Below, piece by piece: positions 34,747-43,520 of a stretch of DNA of 64,000 nt (its first letter is position 1; every line of letters begins with the position of its first letter). Both the position numbers and the translations under genes were made by a program. The stretch is from an uncultured Bacteroidota bacterium. GTDB lineage: Bacteria > Bacteroidota > Bacteroidia > UKL13-3. The stretch covers positions 1 through 64,000 of the forward strand of contig CAIUDH010000076.1 in NCBI GenBank assembly GCA_903897855.1. Direction: 5' to 3'. Below the pieces are notes generated by a model that saw nothing but the letters and a program-made list of their open reading frames with translations, searched no databases and was not told the origin of the DNA.

Positions 34747-36246
34747 ATGAATTCAAAAGATAAAATAAAAATCACCACTGTATCTCTCTTGCAACTGCTG
34801 TTGCTCTTGGTTCTGCCATTGGCACCCTGTTTTAACGATTTAGGAAAACTCCCGATTCGTATTTGGGATGAGGCTCGTCAGGCACATAATGCCTTCGAAA
34901 TGTATAGTAGCCAGAACTATTGGGTACCTACTTTCGATGGTTTACCCGATACCTTTGGCACCAAACCCGCTGTCCTTATCTGGTTTCAAGTTTGGAGTAT
35001 GAAACTTTTTGGAATCAATGAATTTGCGGTGCGATTTCCTTCTGCTGTAAGCACATGGCTCCTTTCAACAGTCCTGATGTTTTTTGTTTGGAAATACTTC
35101 AAAAGCTATAGCATTGCTCTAATTACAGGCATCTTGCTGCTCACAAGTCAAGCACTCATACGCACCCACGTATCGCGGACAGGTGATTTTGATGCGCCAC
35201 TTGCTTTTTTCAGTGGATTGGCCTGCTTTAGTTTCTTTATTTTCCTAGATACTCAAAAAAGAATGTACTGGTACTTTACCTGCATCGGCATAGCGTTTGC
35301 GGTGTTGATGAAAGGCACGGCAGGAATCCTTTTTATCCCTTCCCTCATTATTTTTTCATTGTTTCAAAAGAAATTTTTTCTTCTGTTGAAGTCGGGGCAT
35401 ACTTATCTTGGAATTTTGTTGTTTCTGGGTCTTATACTGGGATATTATTTTATGCGTAACTATTATCAACCTGGATATATCCAATTGGTGGTGCAATCGG
35501 AATGGCAATCCATGTATCTTAAACCAGCCCAAGGCCATAAAGAGGGATTTTGGTTTTACGGAATCAATTTTTATACTTTATGGTTTAAATCTTACTGGTA
35601 TCTTTTACCATTGGGCATTTTAAGCTCGTTGTTCATACAGGATGCTCTCATAAAAAAAATAGCGATCTTTGGATGCTGTTGTATTGGTGGTTTTTATTTA
35701 ATCATTAGCCTGTCGGCCACTAAACTCTTTTGGTACGATGCTCCCATCTATGTTTTTGTTGTGCTCTTGTGTGCTATGTTTTTTTATCTAATAGAAGAGC
35801 AATTAATTAAGAAGCATGTGCTGACGTTTCAACGTAACGCCATTCGCATTATGCTTGTTATTGGTTTTGCGGCATTCGGTTTTAGTAAAATTAGACCTGA
35901 AATAATAGATACAAAGGAGGATGTTAAAGAAAAATACTTTTATACTATGGCTACCTATCTGCAGCAAGCCAACCAATCGAAAGTTGATTTGAATGGATAT
36001 AAATTTCTAAGCGGGCAGTCGTACGCCCCCCACCATACTTTTTATTTGAAACAGATGAAAAATAGAGGTGAGCGAGTTTCGGCTATAGAATTTAAGGACC
36101 TCTTAATCAACGACTCTATCATGGTATTTGAAACCAATATACATGAGATGGTGCTTCAAAAATTTTATATTACACCATTGCGTCACGAAAACGATATTTT
36201 TGCCTACCGTTTAGATTCACTAAAATTTTATGATTCAGAAAAATAA
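34747..36246 (+). CDS. GT-C membrane glycosyltransferase (ArnT/PMT-like)
   Basis: 499 residues with roughly ten to twelve hydrophobic segments. The first periplasmic loop carries the acidic motif LPIRIWDEARQAHNAFEMY near 35-53, equivalent to the catalytic DE motif of the ArnT/protein-O-mannosyltransferase (GT39/GT83) superfamily. FGINEFAVRFPSAVSTWLL near 89-107 is also typical. It uses polyprenyl-phosphate sugar donors to glycosylate lipid A or proteins outside the inner membrane; the substrate is unknown. The stop overlaps the next gene (HD hydrolase) by 17 nt, so the two are co-translated. Confidence 0.87.
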   Translation: MNSKDKIKITTVSLLQLLLLLVLPLAPCFNDLGKLPIRIWDEARQAHNAFEMYSSQNYWVPTFDGLPDTFGTKPAVLIWFQVWSMKLFGINEFAVRFPSAVSTWLLSTVLMFFVWKYFKSYSIALITGILLLTSQALIRTHVSRTGDFDAPLAFFSGLACFSFFIFLDTQKRMYWYFTCIGIAFAVLMKGTAGILFIPSLIIFSLFQKKFFLLLKSGHTYLGILLFLGLILGYYFMRNYYQPGYIQLVVQSEWQSMYLKPAQGHKEGFWFYGINFYTLWFKSYWYLLPLGILSSLFIQDALIKKIAIFGCCCIGGFYLIISLSATKLFWYDAPIYVFVVLLCAMFFYLIEEQLIKKHVLTFQRNAIRIMLVIGFAAFGFSKIRPEIIDTKEDVKEKYFYTMATYLQQANQSKVDLNGYKFLSGQSYAPHHTFYLKQMKNRGERVSAIEFKDLLINDSIMVFETNIHEMVLQKFYITPLRHENDIFAYRLDSLKFYDSEK

Positions 36247-37462
36247 AAATAAGATTATCAACGACCCTGTATATGGGTTTATTAAGATACCGTACGATTT
36301 AGTGTTCGAGCTTATGGAACACCCTTGGTTTCAGCGATTACGCCGTATCAAGCAATTAGGTCTTACACACCTTGTTTATCCGGGGGCCCTACACACTCGT
36401 TTCCATCATGCGCTTGGGGCCATGTGGCTTACCACCCAAGCGCTCGATAATCTAAAATTAAAAGGGGTGAAAATTTCTGATGCAGAAGCAGAAGCGACCT
36501 GTGTTGCAGTTTTGCTTCATGATATAGGTCATGGCCCATTTTCGCATGCCCTAGAAAACAGTATTGTTCAGAGCGTAAATCACGAAAAGATTTCATCGCT
36601 CATGATGCTTCACCTCAATCATGAATTTGGAGGACGACTAAATCTTGCTTTGAAAATTTTTAACGATCAATACACCCATAGATTTTTGCATCAGTTGGTA
36701 AGTGGGCAGCTAGATATGGACCGATTGGACTATCTTAGAAGGGATTGTTTTTTCACTGGAGTGATTGAAGGAATGATTAGTAGTGATAGAATAATAAAGA
36801 TGCTTGATGTTAGAAACGACCAATTGGTGGTGGAGGTTAAAGGAATCTATAGCATTGAAAATTTTATTGTCTCACGAAGGTTTATGTATTGGCAAGTTTA
36901 TTTACATAAAACAGTACTGGCAGCTGAACACGTATTGATTGCCATCTTAAAGCGAGCGAAACAACTCGCCAAACAAGATGTTGAACTTTTTGCCACTCCT
37001 GCACTTCATCATTTTCTTTATACCCGAATCAGCTCAAAACAATTTAGTGAAAACCCCCATCACATTGAACAATTTAGTTTATTGGATGACAACGATATTA
37101 CTGCATCCATAAAAGTTTGGCAAAACCATTCCGATCTTGTTTTAAGTACCCTTTGTAAAAATATTTTGAATCGTAAACTACCTGAGGTAATGATTACCGA
37201 TTTACCTACACCATCAAAAACTATTACAACAAAACAAAAAAAAGTTGCCGAGATTTTGAACATCTCATATGAAGATGCCGCCTATTTCGTGTTGGAGGGT
37301 AAAGTAGAGAACAACGCGTATAACACCGCTTTAAATGCCATTAAAATAATATATCAGGATGGCACCATCCGTGATATTGCAAGAGCAAGCGATCAACATA
37401 ATATATTGGCGCTCACTAAAACGGTGAAAAAGTTCTATTTAACTTGGTATGAGGTGTTTTAA
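36230..37462 (+). CDS. HD-domain phosphohydrolase (dNTPase/SAMHD1-like)
   Basis: 410 residues. The HD metal site is complete: RFHHALGAMWLT (H59), VLLHDIGHGPFSHALE (H97, D98) and SGQLDMDRLDYLRRDCFFTGV near 163, the region following the last metal Asp. NDPVYGFIKIPYDLVFELMEHPWFQRLRRIKQLG at the N-terminus is the family start. Such proteins hydrolyse dNTPs or related nucleotides; the preferred substrate is not known for this subgroup. Its start overlaps the GT-C gene by 17 nt, yet no functional link is obvious. Convergent with the WbpD-like gene, 17 nt apart. Confidence 0.92.
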   Translation: MIQKNKNKIINDPVYGFIKIPYDLVFELMEHPWFQRLRRIKQLGLTHLVYPGALHTRFHHALGAMWLTTQALDNLKLKGVKISDAEAEATCVAVLLHDIGHGPFSHALENSIVQSVNHEKISSLMMLHLNHEFGGRLNLALKIFNDQYTHRFLHQLVSGQLDMDRLDYLRRDCFFTGVIEGMISSDRIIKMLDVRNDQLVVEVKGIYSIENFIVSRRFMYWQVYLHKTVLAAEHVLIAILKRAKQLAKQDVELFATPALHHFLYTRISSKQFSENPHHIEQFSLLDDNDITASIKVWQNHSDLVLSTLCKNILNRKLPEVMITDLPTPSKTITTKQKKVAEILNISYEDAAYFVLEGKVENNAYNTALNAIKIIYQDGTIRDIARASDQHNILALTKTVKKFYLTWYEVF

Positions 37463-37479
37463 AAATTTGCAGGAGGTGT

Positions 37480-38052
37480 TTAATACTTTACCCGAACGCT
37501 GCCATTTTCATAAATATAGATAACCCCCGATTCAGAACAGGTAGCTTGTCCTTGTGGATCAAATTCAAGTTTCTTACCGCACTCACTCATCCATCCAATT
37601 TGACGGGCAGGATTTCCTGCAACCAGGCCATAATCGGGTACCTCTTTAGTGACTACTGCACCGGCACCAATAAAGGCGAAGCGCCCGATATCATTGCCAC
37701 AAACAATCGTTGCATTGGCGCCGATGGTCGCTCCTTTTTTGATTCGTGTTTTAAGAAATTCACTCTTTCTATTTATGGCACTCCGTGGATTGATGACATT
37801 GGTGAATACCACAGACGGGCCTAAAAATACATCATCTTCGCAGATTACACCGGTATATATACTCACATTATTCTGTACCTTCACATTGTTTCCCAAAACC
37901 ACCTCGGGACTCACCACGACGTTCTGTCCAAGAGTGCAGCCCAACCCGATTTTAGAATGCTCCATAATATGACAAAAATGCCAAATTTTGGTGCCATCCC
38001 CTATTTCACAAGGTTGGTCAACATAGGTCGATTCATGAATGTAAACGCTCAT
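37480..38052 (-). CDS. Hexapeptide-repeat sugar N-acetyltransferase (WbpD/WlbB-like)
   Basis: The ATG at 38052 gives 190 residues and the family start MSVYIHESTYVDQPCEIG; a longer frame to 38133 would overlap the divergent gene. It is a left-handed beta-helix protein with hexad repeats (GDGTKIWHF, LGQNVVVSPEVVLGNNVKVQNNVSIYTGV, GANATIVCGNDIG). VINPRSAINRK and AIGAGAVVTKEVPDYGLVAGNPARQIG-like segments match UDP-2-acetamido-3-amino-2,3-dideoxy-glucuronate N-acetyltransferases (WbpD/WlbB). The product would be a di-N-acetylated uronate for O-antigen. The partner genes wbpA, wbpB and wbpE are absent here. Confidence 0.87.
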   Translation of the reverse strand: MSVYIHESTYVDQPCEIGDGTKIWHFCHIMEHSKIGLGCTLGQNVVVSPEVVLGNNVKVQNNVSIYTGVICEDDVFLGPSVVFTNVINPRSAINRKSEFLKTRIKKGATIGANATIVCGNDIGRFAFIGAGAVVTKEVPDYGLVAGNPARQIGWMSECGKKLEFDPQGQATCSESGVIYIYENGSVRVKY

Positions 38053-38131
38053 ATCGGAATAAATATGCCTACAAATTAAAGCTAATATTCTCATTCCAAA
38101 CAAAAAAAAGAGTGTTAAATTCGCAACCCTC

Positions 38132-39157
38132 ATGAATAGTAAAGTAGCGGTAATAATTTTAAACTGGAATGGCTATGCCCTTTTGCAGCAGTTCTTACCT
38201 TCGGTGGTAAAACATAGCGGCGATGCCATGGTTTATGTTGTTGATAACGCCTCTACGGACCACTCGGTTCAATTGGTACACGAACAATTTCCAACCGTTA
38301 GAATAATTCAGAATATACGGAATGGCGGATATGCTGGAGGTTATAATGATGCTTTAAAACACATTGAAGCTGATTATTTTGTACTCCTTAACAGTGATGT
38401 TGAAGTAACAAAAAACTGGATTCCCCCAATACAAAAATTGATGGATTCGGACCCTCGTGTTGCAGCCTGTCAACCCAAGCTATTAAACTATTACGACCGA
38501 GAAAAATTCGAGTATGCTGGGGCCTCTGGCGGGCATATCGACCGTTATGGGTACCCTTTTTGCAGGGGACGTGTATTTGACGCCTGTGAAACTGACAAAG
38601 GGCAATATGATGACATCCGTAGTTGCTTCTGGGCCACTGGCGCTTGTCTATTTGTGAGAGCGAATACTTTTCATCAAGTTGGGCAACTAGATGAAGACTT
38701 TTTCGCGCACATGGAAGAGATCGATTTATGTTGGAGAATGCAGCAGTTCGGCTATAAAATAATGGTTTGTCCACAGTCGGTGGTATATCATGTAGGGGGT
38801 GGTACCCTTTCGCAACAGAACTCAAAAAAAACATACTTAAATTTCAGAAATGGTTTGGGGTTATTATTGAAAAATTTACCGATACAAATGTTATGGTATA
38901 AAATACCACTGCGTATATTTTTAGATCAGATAGCCGCTTGTAAATTTCTATTTGATGGCAAGACCGACGATTTTAAGGCTATTGGAAGTGCCCATCGCGA
39001 CTTTATAAAAAACTTTAACAAGTGGCGTAAAAAAAGATATCATCACCAACGTAAAAACTTACTGCCAGAAGTATATGACGGTAGCATTGTATGGCGCTAT
39101 TTTGTCCTGAAAAACCGTAAGTTCTCGAACCTAGATAAAAACAAGTTTACACATTAA
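38132..39157 (+). CDS. Glycosyltransferase family 2 (rhamnosyltransferase-like)
   Basis: 341 residues. GT-A domain with VAVIILNWNGYALLQQFLPSV at the N-terminus, VVDNASTDHSV near 35, NGGYAGGYNDALKH near 63, and LLNSDVEVTKNW near 87 (metal motif). FWATGACLFVRANTF near 168 and DEDFFAHMEEIDLCWRMQQFGY near 187-208 complete the GT2 'ED' acceptor-binding signature of the WcaE/rhamnosyltransferase group. A TAAATTCG variant of the -7 element lies 8 nt upstream of the ATG. It starts a rightward run of six or seven closely spaced genes up to the M23 peptidase. Confidence 0.88.
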   Translation: MNSKVAVIILNWNGYALLQQFLPSVVKHSGDAMVYVVDNASTDHSVQLVHEQFPTVRIIQNIRNGGYAGGYNDALKHIEADYFVLLNSDVEVTKNWIPPIQKLMDSDPRVAACQPKLLNYYDREKFEYAGASGGHIDRYGYPFCRGRVFDACETDKGQYDDIRSCFWATGACLFVRANTFHQVGQLDEDFFAHMEEIDLCWRMQQFGYKIMVCPQSVVYHVGGGTLSQQNSKKTYLNFRNGLGLLLKNLPIQMLWYKIPLRIFLDQIAACKFLFDGKTDDFKAIGSAHRDFIKNFNKWRKKRYHHQRKNLLPEVYDGSIVWRYFVLKNRKFSNLDKNKFTH

Positions 39158-39170
39158 GGACAAAATAGCC

Positions 39171-39917
39171 ATGCGCTACCTACTAAAACTCTCCTACGAT
39201 GGTACCCGATATCATGGATGGCAAATTCAGCCGAACTCCATGACAGTGCAAGGCACTTTGAATGAAGTACTGACCAACATACTTGAGGTTCCAACAGAGA
39301 CCATAGGCTGTGGTAGAACGGATACCGGGGTTCATGCTCTTGTATTTTACGCACAATTCGACTACATCAAAGAACTTGAAGAGAAGTTTATTATGAGGGT
39401 CAACTTTCTACTACCTGACGATATTCGAATTCATAGCATGCAGAAAGTGAGGTCTGATTTTAATGCCCGTTTTGATGCCCAAAGCAGAAGCTACGAATAT
39501 GTTACAAATTATACGTTGAACCCATTTATAGCAAAGTATGCGCTTTTGTTGCACAAAAAGCCGAATTTTGCAGCGATGAACCAAGCGGCGCTGCAACTTC
39601 TTAAATATAAATCCTTCGCCAGTTTTAGCAAAACTGGAGCCACTAACAAAACCGACTTTTGCAACATCACGGAGGCCGAGTGGAGAGAGCACGAGCAAGG
39701 CATTTGGAAATTCCATATCACCTCTGATCGTTTCTTAAGAGGTATGGTGAGAGCCATTGTAGGCACCTTGTTAAATATAGGGTTCGAAAAAATTACCGAG
39801 CTCGACTTTATTAAGATCATTGAAGGAAACAACCGTATTTTGGCTGGAGAATCCGTGGCAGCGCATGGTTTGTTTCTCACGAATGTTCAATATGCCACCC
39901 AGAAACTTAATATTTAA
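39171..39917 (+). CDS. truA: tRNA pseudouridine(38-40) synthase
   Basis: Modifies uridines 38-40 in the tRNA anticodon arm. 248 residues, the usual length. The N-terminus RYLLKLSYDGTRYHGWQIQPNSMTVQG and the catalytic GCGRTDTGVHAL (nucleophile D51) are diagnostic. SRSYEYVTNY near 108, the SFASFSKTGA stretch near 146 and FLRGMVRAIVGTLLNIG near 191 follow. It begins 13 nt after the GT2 stop and is followed after 8 nt by a small membrane protein, consistent with co-transcription. Confidence 0.96.
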   Translation: MRYLLKLSYDGTRYHGWQIQPNSMTVQGTLNEVLTNILEVPTETIGCGRTDTGVHALVFYAQFDYIKELEEKFIMRVNFLLPDDIRIHSMQKVRSDFNARFDAQSRSYEYVTNYTLNPFIAKYALLLHKKPNFAAMNQAALQLLKYKSFASFSKTGATNKTDFCNITEAEWREHEQGIWKFHITSDRFLRGMVRAIVGTLLNIGFEKITELDFIKIIEGNNRILAGESVAAHGLFLTNVQYATQKLNI

Positions 39918-39925
39918 CACACGAT

Positions 39926-40171
39926 ATGCAATTCCCGACCTGGTTTAGGAAATCGAAAGGAGGCTATTTTTTTAGTCCTATACATTGGGCTGGATGGTTA
40001 TGCTATCTCATCAGTTTTGCCGATGTGGCTGCCGCTTTTTACAAGTTAAGTAACGGCACCATGAATAGTTCTGAGCAGTTAAAGGCTGTTTTCCCAGTGG
40101 TGATTCTAAATTTTGCAGTATTAACGGTAGTTATTTTTTTAACAAGTGAAAAGCCAAAAGAGAAAAACTAA
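39926..40171 (+). CDS. Small two-helix membrane protein, function unknown
   Basis: 81 residues. A basic N-terminus (FPTWFRKSKGGYFF) precedes two predicted membrane helices (about 24-40 and 55-72), with a charged EKPKEKN tail. I do not recognise a family with confidence. It lies 8 nt after truA and 36 nt before the DUF1573 lipoprotein gene; tight spacing and normal codon use support a real gene. Confidence 0.65.
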   Translation: MQFPTWFRKSKGGYFFSPIHWAGWLCYLISFADVAAAFYKLSNGTMNSSEQLKAVFPVVILNFAVLTVVIFLTSEKPKEKN

Positions 40172-40192
40172 TTTGTAAATTCGCCCCTCACT

Positions 40193-40200
40193 TAATTTTG
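40193..40200 (+). promoter_or_regulatory. Candidate -7 element (TAATTTTG) of the DUF1573 gene
   Basis: A TAnnTTTG match ending 7 nt before the ATG at 40208, with a TTTG at 40172-40175 (17-nt spacer). It suggests an internal promoter within the truA-coaE run. A TAAATTCG variant lies at 40176-40183. Confidence 0.45.
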
Positions 40201-40207
40201 TTCTAGC

Positions 40208-40669
40208 ATGAAATATTTACTCAGCCTGATTGGTGTCATTGGAATCTTATTATTTTCCCAGTGCGATTACATTTTTAAAGCAAAAAAAATGAATACGGGC
40301 ACGATGAACAATAATGCTACCCCCAATGGCGAGAATACGGATGCGATGCCAGTGATGGTTTTTGAAGAAGATGACCATGATTTTGGCACAATCCAACAAG
40401 GCGAGAAAATCAATTTCTCCTTTAAATTCACGAATAAAGGTGGATCCGACCTCATCATCAACAACTGTGCTGCTTCGTGCGGTTGTACGGTACCGAACTG
40501 GCCACGACAACCTATAAGTCCGAATGAATGGGCCTATATTGATGTACAGTTCGACAGTGAAGGCAAACAAAACGAAATCACCAAGGAGGTCACTATTTCG
40601 ACAAATTGCAATCCAGCAGTAAAAAAAATAAAATTTCATGGATTTGTGAAAGGCCCTGCAGGCCAATAA
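40208..40669 (+). CDS. DUF1573 lipoprotein
   Basis: 153 residues. A signal peptide ends in the lipobox LFSQC (Cys19), so it is probably anchored in the outer or inner membrane. The DUF1573 domain (Ig-like, ASH-type fold) spans ~50-148: EDDHDFGTIQQGEKINFSFKFTN, then the family hallmark NCAASCGCTVPNWPRQPISP and the DVQFDSEGKQ strand. Function is unknown; the family is widespread in Bacteroidota envelopes. Neighbours downstream are yajC, coaE and an M23 peptidase. Confidence 0.93.
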   Translation: MKYLLSLIGVIGILLFSQCDYIFKAKKMNTGTMNNNATPNGENTDAMPVMVFEEDDHDFGTIQQGEKINFSFKFTNKGGSDLIINNCAASCGCTVPNWPRQPISPNEWAYIDVQFDSEGKQNEITKEVTISTNCNPAVKKIKFHGFVKGPAGQ

Positions 40670-40708
40670 TTTATTTTTTAATTTTTTAATTTTAATTATT
40701 TCTATTCT

Positions 40709-41029
40709 ATGCTTCTAATTATTTTACAATCGTCCGCGCAACCTTCAGGAATTGCAGCCTACATGCAACCATTATTACTTATCGGAATTGTAGTAGTGAT
40801 GTACTTTTTTATGATACGCCCACAAAGCAAAAAACAGAAGGAGCAACGTAAATTCCAGGAAGACATCCAAAAAGGGGACAGAATCGTTACCATCAGTGGT
40901 ATACACGGTAAAATTGCAGACATGGACGAAAAAACCATCACCATCGAGATGGAAAACGGAAAAATGAAATTAGAGCGTGCTGCTATTTCATCAGAAAACA
41001 CCATCGCGACCTATCCTAAAAACAAGTAA
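40709..41029 (+). CDS. yajC: Sec translocon accessory protein YajC
   Basis: 106 residues. A single N-terminal transmembrane helix (about 16-38) ends in the family motif YFFMIRPQSKKQKEQRKFQE, followed by the soluble domain KGDRIVTISGIHGKIADMDEKTITIEMENG. YajC associates with SecDF-SecYEG and assists protein export. It is followed by a 9-bp GC-rich hairpin before coaE. Confidence 0.95.
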   Translation: MLLIILQSSAQPSGIAAYMQPLLLIGIVVVMYFFMIRPQSKKQKEQRKFQEDIQKGDRIVTISGIHGKIADMDEKTITIEMENGKMKLERAAISSENTIATYPKNK

Positions 41030-41036
41030 ATAAATT

Positions 41037-41059
41037 GCCCCTCGTTTTTTACGAGGGGC
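41037..41059 (+). terminator. GC-rich 9-bp hairpin between yajC and coaE
   Basis: Perfect arms at 41037-41045 and 41051-41059 enclose a 5-T loop. It lies 7 nt after the yajC stop and 9 nt before the coaE ATG. There is no downstream U-run, so it may terminate, attenuate, or mask the coaE ribosome-binding region. Confidence 0.5.
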
Positions 41060-41068
41060 TGCATTTAT

Positions 41069-41677
41069 ATGTTACGCATTGGCATCACAGGAGGTATTGG
41101 CAGCGGCAAAAGTGTAGTGTGTGAATACTTTAAAAGACTACAGGTGCCAGTTTACAACGCAGACGACCGGTCAAATGTTATTATTGATAATGATCCTGAG
41201 ATTAGAGAACAGCTGATCGCTTATTTTGGACCACAAGCCTATCTTCCTACAGGCTTAAACAGAGCGTTTATTCGTGAAATTGTTTTCAATAATTCGCAAG
41301 CTCTTTCCAAATTGAATTCGATAACCCATCCCGTTATATTTAAAAACTTTGATGACTGGTGCCACTCCAAGAAGAAACAAAAACATGAATTTATAATTAA
41401 AGAAGCTGCCTTGGTTTTTGAAAGTGATAGTTATAAATTTTTAGATTTTATTGTTTGTGTGGTAGCCCCAGTAAAAACCAGAATTGCTCGAGTAATGCAT
41501 CGTGACCATAAATCCATTGAAGAAATTGAAAAAATTCTTAAGAAACAACTTCCGGATGCAGAAAAAATAAAACGTTCTGACTATGTAATTCACAATCCCA
41601 ATGACGAATTGTTACTCCCCAAAATTATTGAATTACACAAATTCATTTCTAAAAAACTAAGTACCTATGGACAATAA
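41069..41677 (+). CDS. coaE: Dephospho-CoA kinase
   Basis: The last step of coenzyme A synthesis: ATP-dependent phosphorylation of the 3'-OH of dephospho-CoA. 202 residues. The P-loop GITGGIGSGKSVV is at residues 4-16, DDRSNVIIDND near 32 contains the conserved acidic residue, ITHPVIF near 89 is the family's THP motif, and KEAALVFES near 111 and VAPVKTRIARVMHRD near 132 follow. Its last 11 nt overlap the M23 peptidase gene, so the two are translationally linked. Confidence 0.95.
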   Translation: MLRIGITGGIGSGKSVVCEYFKRLQVPVYNADDRSNVIIDNDPEIREQLIAYFGPQAYLPTGLNRAFIREIVFNNSQALSKLNSITHPVIFKNFDDWCHSKKKQKHEFIIKEAALVFESDSYKFLDFIVCVVAPVKTRIARVMHRDHKSIEEIEKILKKQLPDAEKIKRSDYVIHNPNDELLLPKIIELHKFISKKLSTYGQ

Positions 41678-42545
41678 GAAATCCTTTTGGAAAAGATTGT
41701 TTCGCGATGTGCGATCACGTTATCGCATTGTCATCATGAACGATACCACATTCGAAGAGAAAGCCTCATTTTCCTTAACACGATTGAATGTATTTATCGC
41801 ATTAAGTTCACTCATTGTTCTTCTTGTTTTCTCAGGAGTGTCGCTTATCGTATTTACGCCCGTGAAAGAATATCTCCCTGGCTGTAATGATGTTACTGTT
41901 AAAAATAAATTGCAAACCCAAATTCTTCGAATCGATTCTTTAGAGAATGAGATTAGGATGCGAGATGATTTACTAAATTCTATCCGCCGAGTGTTCAAAG
42001 ACAGTATTGATGAAACAAAGCCTCAACAGCCTGAACAAACCTTGCCAAGTGGAGAAAACAATACGATTCCGGCCTCATCAAATGAGCTGGCCTTGAGGGA
42101 TCTTGTTGAGAAAGGCGACAAGTATACCTTGTCTCAAAATGCCTCTCCAGATATTTTCGAACAGGCGTATTCGGCAGGATACCTTTATTTACCTCCTGTT
42201 AAAGGAACCATCACTCAGAAATTCGAATTAAGGGAAGGACATTATGCAATAGACATTGTTACCAAACCGAATGAAACTGTTCGTGCGACACTTGATGGCA
42301 CTGTAATTTTCGCCACCTGGAACCCGGCCACCGGGAATGTAATTGTGTTACAGCATAACAATAATACAGTTTCTATTTATAAACACAATGCGGTGATATT
42401 TAAGAAAGAAGGCGATTTTGTAAAAGCCGGAGACGCCATCGCTATCGTAGGAAATTCGGGAGAACTAACTACAGGACCGCATCTGCATTTTGAAATATGG
42501 GAAGATGGTTTAGCTTTAAATCCTGAAAATTTGATGGGATTCTAA
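41667..42545 (+). CDS. M23-family murein endopeptidase
   Basis: 292 residues. One transmembrane helix near 43-66 anchors a periplasmic part with a short helical region (~80-115, RIDSLENEIRMRDDLLNSI) and a C-terminal LytM/M23 domain (~170-290). Zinc ligands are intact: GHYAIDIVT near 191 (H and D), and GPHLHFEIWEDG near 272 (HLH). TGNVIVLQHNNNTVSIYKH is the usual core. It cuts peptidoglycan cross-links or acts in division and elongation. It overlaps coaE by 11 nt and converges on the GT2 at 42556. Confidence 0.92.
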   Translation: MDNKKSFWKRLFRDVRSRYRIVIMNDTTFEEKASFSLTRLNVFIALSSLIVLLVFSGVSLIVFTPVKEYLPGCNDVTVKNKLQTQILRIDSLENEIRMRDDLLNSIRRVFKDSIDETKPQQPEQTLPSGENNTIPASSNELALRDLVEKGDKYTLSQNASPDIFEQAYSAGYLYLPPVKGTITQKFELREGHYAIDIVTKPNETVRATLDGTVIFATWNPATGNVIVLQHNNNTVSIYKHNAVIFKKEGDFVKAGDAIAIVGNSGELTTGPHLHFEIWEDGLALNPENLMGF

Positions 42546-42555
42546 GGTTTCAAAA

Positions 42556-43509
42556 TTAGTTTATGCCTAATTTATCTGATATATTATAGGCATTGCGGTC
42601 GCCACCGGTTCTGGAAATGAGTTCGCCTAAGAATCCAGCGAGGAAAAGCACAACCCCTACGATGAGCATTGTTAATGCGATATAGAAGGAAGGTTTTTCA
42701 ACCACATTCCTAGAATACTCCGTGTACATAAACACTTTCTCATAAACGAGCCATAGGGTGGTCGCAAAACCGGCTAAGAAAGAGAGGGTGCCGAGAACTC
42801 CAAAAAAATGCATTGGGCGCTTACCAAATCGTCCCATAAAAAAGATGGTAAGCAAATCGAGAAAGCCATTGACAAAACGTTCAAGCCCGAATTTTGTTGT
42901 TCCATATTTACGAGCTCGGTGTTCGACCACCTTCTCTCCGATTCGATTAAACCCAGCCCATTTGGCTATTACGGGTATGTAACGATGCATTTCCCCGTAC
43001 ACTTCAATACTTTTTACCACTTCCCGCCGATATGCCTTTAAACCACAGTTAAAGTCATGAAGTTTTATTCCACTCATGCTTTGAGTTGCCCAATTAAAAA
43101 GCTTAGACGGGATGTTTTTTGTGAGCGTGCTATCATAACGCTTTTTTTTCCATCCACTTATAAGATCAAAATGTTCATGAATGATTTTATTATAGAGTCC
43201 TGGTATTTCATCCGGACTGTCTTGTAAGTCAGCATCCATGGTAATTATTACATTGCCCTGTGCCGCTGCGAAGCCTACATTTAGTGCTGCCGATTTCCCA
43301 TAATTCCTTCTAAATCTTATTGCTTTGGTATGGGCATCTTTCTTACTCAGGCTTGTAATTGTATCCCAACTTCCATCAGAACTGCCATCATCAATAAAAA
43401 TAATTTCGTAACTTAAATTATTCTCAGTGCATACTTGTAGTAACCAATCGTGCAGCTCAGGCAGTGATTCGCTCTCGTTTAATAGTGGTATTACAATAGA
43501 TATATCCAA
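42556..43509 (-). CDS. Glycosyltransferase family 2, DPM1/GtrB-like
   Basis: 317 residues. A GT-A domain with ISIVIPLLNESESLPELHDWL at the N-terminus, IIFIDDGSSDGSW near 38, and ITMDADLQDSPDEIP near 89 (DxD). Two C-terminal membrane helices (about 235-258 and 273-297) follow a FVNGFLDLLTIFFMGRFGKRP loop. This architecture makes polyprenyl-phosphate sugars that feed GT-C enzymes such as those at 34747 and 53566. It is the last gene of a three-gene operon (unknown, DUF4199, GT2). Confidence 0.93.
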   Translation of the reverse strand: MDISIVIPLLNESESLPELHDWLLQVCTENNLSYEIIFIDDGSSDGSWDTITSLSKKDAHTKAIRFRRNYGKSAALNVGFAAAQGNVIITMDADLQDSPDEIPGLYNKIIHEHFDLISGWKKKRYDSTLTKNIPSKLFNWATQSMSGIKLHDFNCGLKAYRREVVKSIEVYGEMHRYIPVIAKWAGFNRIGEKVVEHRARKYGTTKFGLERFVNGFLDLLTIFFMGRFGKRPMHFFGVLGTLSFLAGFATTLWLVYEKVFMYTEYSRNVVEKPSFYIALTMLIVGVVLFLAGFLGELISRTGGDRNAYNISDKLGIN

Positions 43510-43520
43510 GGGTGTCTTTC

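Noticed and set aside
36230-37462. HD-domain dNTPase as a phage-defence gene
   Set aside because: Some dNTPases deplete nucleotides during infection, but this subgroup is widespread in Bacteroidota as a chromosomal gene and its neighbours are housekeeping or glycan genes.
38053-38133. Longer N-terminus for the WbpD-like protein (start at 38133)
   Set aside because: It would overlap the start of the divergent GT2 gene and add 27 hydrophobic residues not found in the family. The ATG at 38052 gives the usual N-terminus.
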